Source: Terriglobales bacterium (GTDB taxonomy: Bacteria; Acidobacteriota; Terriglobia; Terriglobales; Acidobacteriaceae). From it: a stretch of 64,000 bases of DNA. Made by a program: the position numbers and the translations under genes. Positions 58,788-64,000 of this stretch are shown here, one piece after another. Numbering within the stretch: the stretch's first letter is position 1; the number at the start of each line of letters is the position of its first letter. The stretch covers positions 1 to 64,000 of the forward strand of contig DASRER010000046.1 of the NCBI GenBank assembly GCA_035651995.1, written 5' to 3'. The notes beneath the pieces were generated by a model, which saw only the letters and a program-made list of their open reading frames with translations, made no database searches and was not told where the DNA came from.

Positions 58788-60428
58788 GTGAAGATCGCGC
58801 TCGGCCAGATCAATCCCACCGTCGGGGACTTCGCAGGCAACGCCGGCAAGATCATCGAGTACGCTCATCGCGCCCGCCAGGCCGGCGCAGGCCTCATTCT
58901 TTTCCCCGAACTCGCCATTTGCGGCTACCCGCCGCGCGACCTGGTCGAAAATCCTTCGTTCATCGCCAGGAACTGGGAGTCGCTGGAGCGCATCGCCCGT
59001 GAAACGGCCGGCATCGCCGTGGTCGCCGGGCTGGTCACCGCTGCCCGGGCCGAGACCGGCAAGCGCGTGATGAACTCCGCCGCGCTCACGCAAAACGGGC
59101 AGGTTGCCTTCGTGCAGCACAAGCGCCTGCTGCCCACCTACGACGTCTTCGACGAGCAGCGCAACTTCGCTCCCGCCGAATCGCAGCAGCTGTTCCCCTT
59201 CTGCGGAAACCAGATGGCGCTCACCATCTGCGAAGACGCATGGAATGACAAGCACTTCTGGAACCGCCGGCTTTACGGCGTCGACCCGGTCGAGGAGCTG
59301 ATCAAGCAGGGCGGCAACTTTCTGCTCAACATCTCCGCCTCGCCCTTCCACGTGGGAAAACGCGAACTCCGCCAGAAGATGCTCGCCACCATCGCCACCA
59401 ATGACAACGTTCCCGTCCTGATGGTCAATCAGGTCGGCGGCAACGACCAGCTCATCTTCGACGGCTCCAGCATGGTCCTTGACCGCGAGGGCAAGGTTAT
59501 CGCGCAGGCCCGGTCCTTCGAGGAAGATCTGGTTTACTTCGACTCGGCCTCGCTCGAAGGCGACATTCATCCGCAGATCGAAGGCGTGGAGGCCAGCGCC
59601 TACGCAGCCTTGGTCATGGGCACGCGAGATTACGTTTCCAAGTGCTGCTTTCGCCGCGTGATCATCGGCCTCTCCGGCGGCATCGACTCCGCTCTCACCG
59701 CCTGCATCGCCGTTGACGCCCTCGGCCCCGACAACGTCATGGGCGTCAGCATGCCCAGCCCGTACTCCTCGCGCGGCTCGATCGATGACGCCCGTGCGCT
59801 CGCCGCCAACCTCGGCATTCGCTTCGAAGTGCTGCGCATCTCCGAAGGCTTCGACGTGATGCGCAAGACGCTGAAACCCGTTTTTGAAGGCCGCGAGGAA
59901 GACGCCACCGAGGAAAACCTGCAGTCACGCCTGCGCGGCGTTCTGCTCATGGCGCTCTCCAACAAGTTCGGCGCGCTGGTGCTCTCCACCGGCAACAAGA
60001 GCGAACTCGCCGTGGGCTACTGCACCCTTTACGGCGACATGGTCGGCGGCCTCGCCGTCATCTCCGACGTGCCCAAGACCATGGTCTATCGCCTCAGCCA
60101 TTACGTGAACTCGCGCCGCCCGGTCATTCCCAAGTCCACGCTGGAAAAGCCACCCAGCGCGGAGCTGCGCCCCAACCAGAAAGACACCGATACGCTGCCC
60201 GAATACGAAGTTCTCGACACCATCCTCGAAGACTACGTGGAAGACAACAAGAGCGCCGAAGAAATTGCCTCAAGCCGCGGATACGACATCGCTCTTGTCC
60301 GCAGGGTCGTCCGCATGATTGCCGCCGCCGAGTACAAGCGCCAGCAGGCTGCCCCTGGCCTCAAGATCAGCGAGAAGGCCTTCGGCGTCGGCCGCCGCTT
60401 CCCAATCGCCGCCCGCACCGAATTTTGA
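58788..60428 (+). CDS. nadE: Glutamine-dependent NAD+ synthetase
   Basis: This 546-residue two-domain enzyme makes NAD+ from deamido-NAD. The N-terminal nitrilase-type glutaminase has the catalytic triad Glu41 (FPELAI), Lys112 (HKRLLPTYDVFDE) and Cys148 (TICEDAW). The C-terminal synthetase has the PP-loop LSGGIDS (about 295-301) and STGNKSELAVGY. The GTG start follows a -10 box by 6 nt. The stop TGA lies within the first of three tandem 24-bp repeat units that continue into the intergenic region, so the reading frame appears to have ended in repeat DNA. Confidence 0.96.
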   Translation: MKIALGQINPTVGDFAGNAGKIIEYAHRARQAGAGLILFPELAICGYPPRDLVENPSFIARNWESLERIARETAGIAVVAGLVTAARAETGKRVMNSAALTQNGQVAFVQHKRLLPTYDVFDEQRNFAPAESQQLFPFCGNQMALTICEDAWNDKHFWNRRLYGVDPVEELIKQGGNFLLNISASPFHVGKRELRQKMLATIATNDNVPVLMVNQVGGNDQLIFDGSSMVLDREGKVIAQARSFEEDLVYFDSASLEGDIHPQIEGVEASAYAALVMGTRDYVSKCCFRRVIIGLSGGIDSALTACIAVDALGPDNVMGVSMPSPYSSRGSIDDARALAANLGIRFEVLRISEGFDVMRKTLKPVFEGREEDATEENLQSRLRGVLLMALSNKFGALVLSTGNKSELAVGYCTLYGDMVGGLAVISDVPKTMVYRLSHYVNSRRPVIPKSTLEKPPSAELRPNQKDTDTLPEYEVLDTILEDYVEDNKSAEEIASSRGYDIALVRRVVRMIAAAEYKRQQAAPGLKISEKAFGVGRRFPIAARTEF

Positions 60429-60551
60429 GGGGTCATCCTGAGCCAATTGTGAGGGGTCATCCCGAGCGAATTGTGAGGGGTCATCCTGAGCGGAGGACGC
60501 GCTCCCGCGCGAGCGGGAGCGCGTCCGCAGTCGAAGGATCCCTACCCACAA
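60421..60551. repeat. 24-bp tandem repeat leading into a bipartite repeat with a 14-bp hairpin
   Basis: Units starting at 60421, 60445 and 60469 each read AATTNTGAGGGGTCATCC. The third runs into a bipartite repeat whose core is a perfect 14-bp stem (60495-60508 with 60513-60526) closed by GCGA, followed by GTCGAAGGATCCC. The first unit contains the nadE stop codon. Confidence 0.85.
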
Positions 60552-60833
60552 CTCAGCCGCGCAGGACAAGCCAGCGCGCTGCATAACTAGTTTTGTAGAG
60601 ACGTAGCTTGCTGCGTCTCCAAGGCGAGCGATACCACCCTGCGTGCTCCAATCCCTTGCCCAGCGCCGTTGCTCCCAAAGAGCGGGAGCGCGCAACCGAA
60701 CCGTTCATGTAGCGCTCACAATCAATTTCCTTGGTGCCCTTCGTGCTCCCTTCGTGGCCTTTATGGTTGGCTTTTGTTTTTTCAGTTACCCGATTACGAA
60801 ATTACTCAATTTCCCGATAATTCCTCCGCCTGC
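60552..60833. repeat. Rest of the gap between nadE and the DsbA-like gene
   Basis: It contains a nearly perfect GAGACGTAGC palindrome (60598-60619) and a CCCTTCGTG/GGCCTTTATGG tract of the T/G-rich family (60733-60780). No gene is seen. Confidence 0.55.
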
Positions 60834-60839
60834 GATAAT
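60834..60839 (+). promoter_or_regulatory. -10 box for the DsbA-like gene (leaderless spacing)
   Basis: GATAAT is followed by exactly 6 nt (CAATTC) and then ATG at 60846. Confidence 0.5.
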
Positions 60840-60845
60840 CAATTC

Positions 60846-61724
60846 ATGAAGCGCGTCCTCATTGCCCTCTTACTGGCCACCGTCACCTTTGCCCAAACCA
60901 AATCCGCTCCAAGACCCACTCCGAAACCCGCCGCGGCCGCCAACTCAGCCCTCCCGACCGAAGCCACGGTGAACTCCTTCATGCGCCAGATGTTCGGCTA
61001 CGACCCGACGCTCCAGTGGGAAGTCGGTCCAATCACCATGTCCGAATACGGTCTCCCTCAAGCCGACGTGAAGGTCGCCGGCCAGCAGGGACAGCAGACG
61101 CTCCGCCTCTACATCACGCCCGACGGCAAGCACGCCGTGAACGGTGAAATGATCCCCTTCGGCGCCGATCCCTTTGCCACTGCGCGCGCGCAGCTCGCCG
61201 CGGCGAACGGCCCGGCGCGCGGTCCGGCCGACGCTCCGGTGACCATCGTGGAGTTCAGCGACCTGCAATGCCCGCACTGCAAGTCGGCGCAGCCCATCGT
61301 CGACAAGCTGCTGGCGTCGAATCCCAATGCGCGCCTGGTGTTCGAGCACTTTCCGCTCCAGGGTCACGACTGGGCGCGTGTCGCCGCTTCGTGGGCCGAC
61401 TGCATCGGCCGCAGCAACAACGATGCCTTCTGGAAGTTTGTGCAGGGCGTTTACGACGCGCAGAATGAAATCACCGCCGCCAACGCCAACGAGAAATTCG
61501 CCTCCATTGCCGAGGCCGGCGGCGCCGATTCCGCCCGCGCCATGACTTGCGCCCAGACGCCGGAAACGCGCGCCCGCGTGGACGCCGCGCTCAAGCTGGG
61601 CGAGCAGGTCGGCGTCACCGGCACGCCGACGCTGTTCATCAACGGCCGCAAGATCGCCAACGTCGCCGGCGCGCCGTTCGAAACCCTCGACGCCATCACC
61701 AAGTTCGCCGCGTCAAGCAAATAG
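60846..61724 (+). CDS. Exported DsbA/thioredoxin-like disulfide oxidoreductase
   Basis: This 292-residue periplasmic protein has a signal peptide (residues 1-17, ALLLATVTFA). A Pro/Lys linker and an N-terminal region (about 40-120) follow. The DsbA-like thioredoxin domain has the active site C142-P-H-C145 (LQCPHCKSA) and the cis-Pro loop in TGTPTLFINGR. Such proteins form or isomerise disulfides, or deliver electrons. The extra N-terminal 120 residues are typical of BdbD/DsbA-like proteins with helical or DUF domains. ATG at 60846 begins a clear signal peptide; the longer frame from 60669 is repeat DNA. It appears monocistronic. Confidence 0.9.
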   Translation: MKRVLIALLLATVTFAQTKSAPRPTPKPAAAANSALPTEATVNSFMRQMFGYDPTLQWEVGPITMSEYGLPQADVKVAGQQGQQTLRLYITPDGKHAVNGEMIPFGADPFATARAQLAAANGPARGPADAPVTIVEFSDLQCPHCKSAQPIVDKLLASNPNARLVFEHFPLQGHDWARVAASWADCIGRSNNDAFWKFVQGVYDAQNEITAANANEKFASIAEAGGADSARAMTCAQTPETRARVDAALKLGEQVGVTGTPTLFINGRKIANVAGAPFETLDAITKFAASSK

Positions 61725-61829
61725 CGACGACGAAGCCGCCTTTGTGCCCTCGTGCCCCTTCGTGCCCCTTTGTGTTCAGCTTTTGCCTTTGCGTTTGACT
61801 TGCCAGCGGCCAGCGGCCGGCGACCGTTG
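61725..61829. repeat. T/G-rich tract and heptamers between two convergent genes
   Basis: A CCCTCGTGCCCCTTCGTG tract (61738-61790) and GGCCAGC-type heptamers (61801-61824) separate the two stop codons. Confidence 0.55.
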
Positions 61830-63734
61830 TTATCGTCCCATCACGAACGTCGCCGAGCTCTGCGGCCGCGACGCCACGATGTGCGGCGTGATGGTGATGA
61901 GCAGCTCGCCGTAGTTTTTCGTGCGCTGGCTGCTGCTCACCGCAGGTCCCAGCATTGACGTCAGCCCCGGCAGCCCGCGAAGGCTCTTCTGGTCCGACTC
62001 GGTCAGCAACCCCGCCAGGATCGCGGTGTCGCCGTTGGGCACCGTGATCGTGCCCGTGTACTCGCGGTTGGAAATCACCGGAATGCCGTTGATGTTCTGG
62101 CCGGTGAGCGCGCGGATCTGCATCTCCAGCTTCAGCGTCACGTCACGATCGCTCTGGATGATCGGCGTCGCCTTCAGCGTCACGCCAAGGTCTTCGTAGC
62201 TGAAGCTGGGAAACGGCGCCTGGAAGCTGTTGTTCGCCAGCACCTGCGACACCGACGCGGTGTTGAAGATCGGCGAGAACGTCGCGTTCAGGATGGGGAA
62301 GCGGCTGCCCACGCGCATCGTCACGGCGGTGTTGTTGCCGGCGCGCAGCGTCAGGTGCTCGAGGTTGCTCACATTCGACTCGTTGAATGCCGCGCGTATC
62401 GTCGCCGGCGGAACGCTCACGCCGAAAAACGTGATTCCGCCGCCGAACGTGGCGATCGGGTTCTGGAAGATGGAAGCCTGCTGGTTCTGCAGCTGCGCCA
62501 GCAGCGCCTGGATGGCCTGGCTGTTGGCCTGGTTGATCGCGCCGGTGGCGAACAGCTGGTTGATCAGGTCCTGCAGGTTCGTTCCGCCGGGCAGCGCCAG
62601 ACCGGTGAGATAGATGAGCTGGAACTGCAGCGGCAGATCGATCCCAATGTCCTTCAGCGTGCTGTTGCTCACCTCGTAGAACTTTGTGTCGAGCAGCACC
62701 TGCGGCGGTCCGCCAACCGCTTCCTGCATGAAGCGCGACGCGGCGTCAACCTGCGCCTGCGTGCCGCGCACGGTGACGGCAAAGTTCTGGCTCGAGATCG
62801 TGATCTTGCTCAGGTCGAAGATCACGCGCAGCACGTTGACGTAGTCGTTCAGCTCCTGCGCGCTGTTCAGCCCTTCCACGTAGAAGGTGCGCATCACCGA
62901 GCGCTCCATGGCGTTGCGCGTGCCCGCATTGTCGGGCAGCACGATGATGGCGCGCTCGGCCAGCGGCACGTAGAACGTGCGCGTCACGCGCTGCGCGGCC
63001 GCGGCAGCCGACTCGAAGTCCGCTTCATCCACGTTGAAGCGCACCGGGACCGCGGGTGTGGTGTCGTCAAACGTCACGGTCAGCCCGAAGACGCGCCCGA
63101 TCTCGGTCCACAACCCGCGCGTGTCGCCGCGGAAGTGGATGCTGCGCACTCCAGCCTGCGGCTTCAGGTCGACTTCGCCCGAGTCTTCCACGCGCAGCAG
63201 CGCGGGCGGGCGCGGCGGCGCGCCTGCGTCCGACGATGCGCGTATTCGTTCGAGCACATAGCTGTTGGCGGGATCGAGCGCGAGCGCGGCCTGGAATTCC
63301 GCCATCGCCGGAATCGCGCGCTGCTCGGCCTCGTACTTGTTGCCGCGGCGGATGTGCTCCAGCACAAGCTGCTGCTTGGCCAGCTCGCGCACGGTGGCAA
63401 ACTGCGCGCTGCGCGGCGCCAGTTCCGACGCGCGCCGGAATTCGGCCAGCGCCTCTTCCGTGCGCGATTCGCGCATCAGCCTGGAGCCGCGCGCAAAGGC
63501 CTCGCGCGCGTGCTTCATGTCACCCTTCGAGACGCCGCAGTCCGAGCCGTTCGCGGCGGTGCAGGGAAGCGGCGTGATGGCGACCTGCGTCTCCGCCGCT
63601 GGCGATGGCACAGCGGGCGCGGACGGCGCAGCCGGCGGCGACGGCGCCAAAGTTGAAGGCGCAGGGACCTGGGCCAGCGCGCAGCTCGCAACCAGCAAGG
63701 CAGCAGCCGCGGCGCGCAGCAGCTCGGTTCGCAT
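61830..63734 (-). CDS. TPR-containing secretin (type II secretion/type IV pilus secretin-like)
   Basis: This 634-residue outer-membrane secretin has a signal peptide (residues 1-21). A Pro/Ala spacer and TPR-like repeats follow (about 75-165, EALAEFRRASELAPR), then N-domains (about 190-340). The secretin domain (about 345-634) has the ring-forming motifs VGGPPQVLLDTKFYEVSNSTLKDIGID, RVGSRFPIL and the C-terminal core VPNGDTAILAGLLTESDQKSLRGLPGL (pattern NGDTAILAGLL). The order TPR then secretin is known in acidobacterial and deltaproteobacterial pilus/secretion proteins. No other pilus or secretion genes are in the window. It is transcribed from the minus strand. Confidence 0.9.
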   Translation of the reverse strand: MRTELLRAAAAALLVASCALAQVPAPSTLAPSPPAAPSAPAVPSPAAETQVAITPLPCTAANGSDCGVSKGDMKHAREAFARGSRLMRESRTEEALAEFRRASELAPRSAQFATVRELAKQQLVLEHIRRGNKYEAEQRAIPAMAEFQAALALDPANSYVLERIRASSDAGAPPRPPALLRVEDSGEVDLKPQAGVRSIHFRGDTRGLWTEIGRVFGLTVTFDDTTPAVPVRFNVDEADFESAAAAAQRVTRTFYVPLAERAIIVLPDNAGTRNAMERSVMRTFYVEGLNSAQELNDYVNVLRVIFDLSKITISSQNFAVTVRGTQAQVDAASRFMQEAVGGPPQVLLDTKFYEVSNSTLKDIGIDLPLQFQLIYLTGLALPGGTNLQDLINQLFATGAINQANSQAIQALLAQLQNQQASIFQNPIATFGGGITFFGVSVPPATIRAAFNESNVSNLEHLTLRAGNNTAVTMRVGSRFPILNATFSPIFNTASVSQVLANNSFQAPFPSFSYEDLGVTLKATPIIQSDRDVTLKLEMQIRALTGQNINGIPVISNREYTGTITVPNGDTAILAGLLTESDQKSLRGLPGLTSMLGPAVSSSQRTKNYGELLITITPHIVASRPQSSATFVMGR

Positions 63735-63751
63735 CGCGTTAATTGTATCCC

Positions 63752-64000
63752 TCAGCTCGCATTCGCGAGTTCCGCCAGCAGCTCATCGCACGAGCCTACG
63801 CACACATCAGGATCGAGTTTCCGCAGCTCACTTGCAGAGAAGATTCCGGTCGCCACCGCGACCACCGGCGCGCCAACTTCGCGCGCCGCCGCGATGTCCG
63901 CAGGCGTATCGCCCACGAAGACCACGCGCGCGCTCGCTCCGCGCAGCCCGCGCGCCTGCTCCATGCCGTGGCGAAAGATGTCGGCTCGCCGCTCGCGCTG
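63752..64000 (-). CDS. HAD-superfamily phosphatase (C-terminal fragment; 5' end outside window)
   Basis: This is the 3' part of a gene whose frame is open to the last base of the window. The visible 82 residues contain the HAD motif IV region VVFVGDTPADIAAAREVGAPVVAVATG (core VGDTPADIAAA), typical of phosphoglycolate phosphatase-like or haloacid dehalogenase-like hydrolases. It ends ELLAELANAS. Motifs I-III lie beyond the window, so the substrate cannot be judged. It precedes the secretin gene by 17 nt on the same strand, so cotranscription is likely. Confidence 0.85.
   Translation of the reverse strand, partial: QRERRADIFRHGMEQARGLRGASARVVFVGDTPADIAAAREVGAPVVAVATGIFSASELRKLDPDVCVGSCDELLAELANAS

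Overview
The window looks like a chromosomal segment of an Acidobacteriota (Terriglobia-like) bacterium. The evidence is high GC, a diderm envelope (complete Tol-Pal operon, LpxD, a TolC-type exporter, a secretin), a hopanoid operon, a ferredoxin-dependent 2-oxoacid oxidoreductase, and intergenic DNA packed with short dispersed repeats. No tRNA, rRNA, CRISPR, insertion sequence or prophage was seen. Assignment to the phylum is inference from gene content and style, not from a marker gene.

Layout. 1-1.8 kb: 2-oxoacid:ferredoxin oxidoreductase subunits ending in a strong terminator. 2-2.8 kb: a 47-residue membrane protein and a [2Fe-2S] ferredoxin. 3-8.3 kb, minus strand: tolQ-tolR-tolA-tolB-pal-cpoB. 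8.6-10.3 kb: recN. 10.6-21.3 kb, plus strand: hopanoid operon ispH-shc-hpnH-unknown-hpnA-hpnG-two zinc dehydrogenases-two squalene synthase-like genes. It is followed on the minus strand by hpnJ and two half-size DMT transporters. 24-27.7 kb: a TolC/TPR/HlyD export operon. 28-31.2 kb: a YihY-type membrane protein, queF, an MFS transporter and a small exported protein. 31.3-32.1 kb: an anti-sigma-factor kinase and its antagonist. 32.3-35.1 kb: an MgtE-N/CBS protein beside a divergent Nramp transporter. 35.3-39.3 kb: Nudix hydrolase, BtuF-like protein, REC-PAS protein, lpxD and an unknown. 39.5-41.3 kb: a structured RNA candidate and a CCA-family nucleotidyltransferase with a histone-like tail. 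41.5-47.9 kb: tpiA-pgk-gap (minus), a P-loop kinase, and gpmI. 48.4-54.1 kb: a 2-hydroxyacid dehydrogenase and a signalling trio led by an ethylene-receptor-like histidine kinase. 54.1-64 kb: beta-propeller protein, GHMP kinase, CPBP protease, unknown exported protein, nadE, DsbA-like protein, TPR-secretin, and a partial HAD phosphatase.

The genes support a few coherent processes: isoprenoid supply feeding squalene and hopanoids (with candidate new side-chain and transport components), envelope maintenance (Tol-Pal, LpxD, exporters), lower glycolysis, and two-component signalling.

The most notable non-genic features are these. (1) A TANAAT-like -10 box lies exactly 6 nt upstream of several start codons, which predicts leaderless mRNAs. 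(2) At least five families of intergenic repeats occur: heptameric arrays, covarying hairpins, a palindrome, a bipartite repeat with a variable hairpin core, and a degenerate T/G-rich tract. Copies have entered or terminated coding sequences of tolB, recN, the first squalene synthase gene, shc, nadE and the MFS gene.
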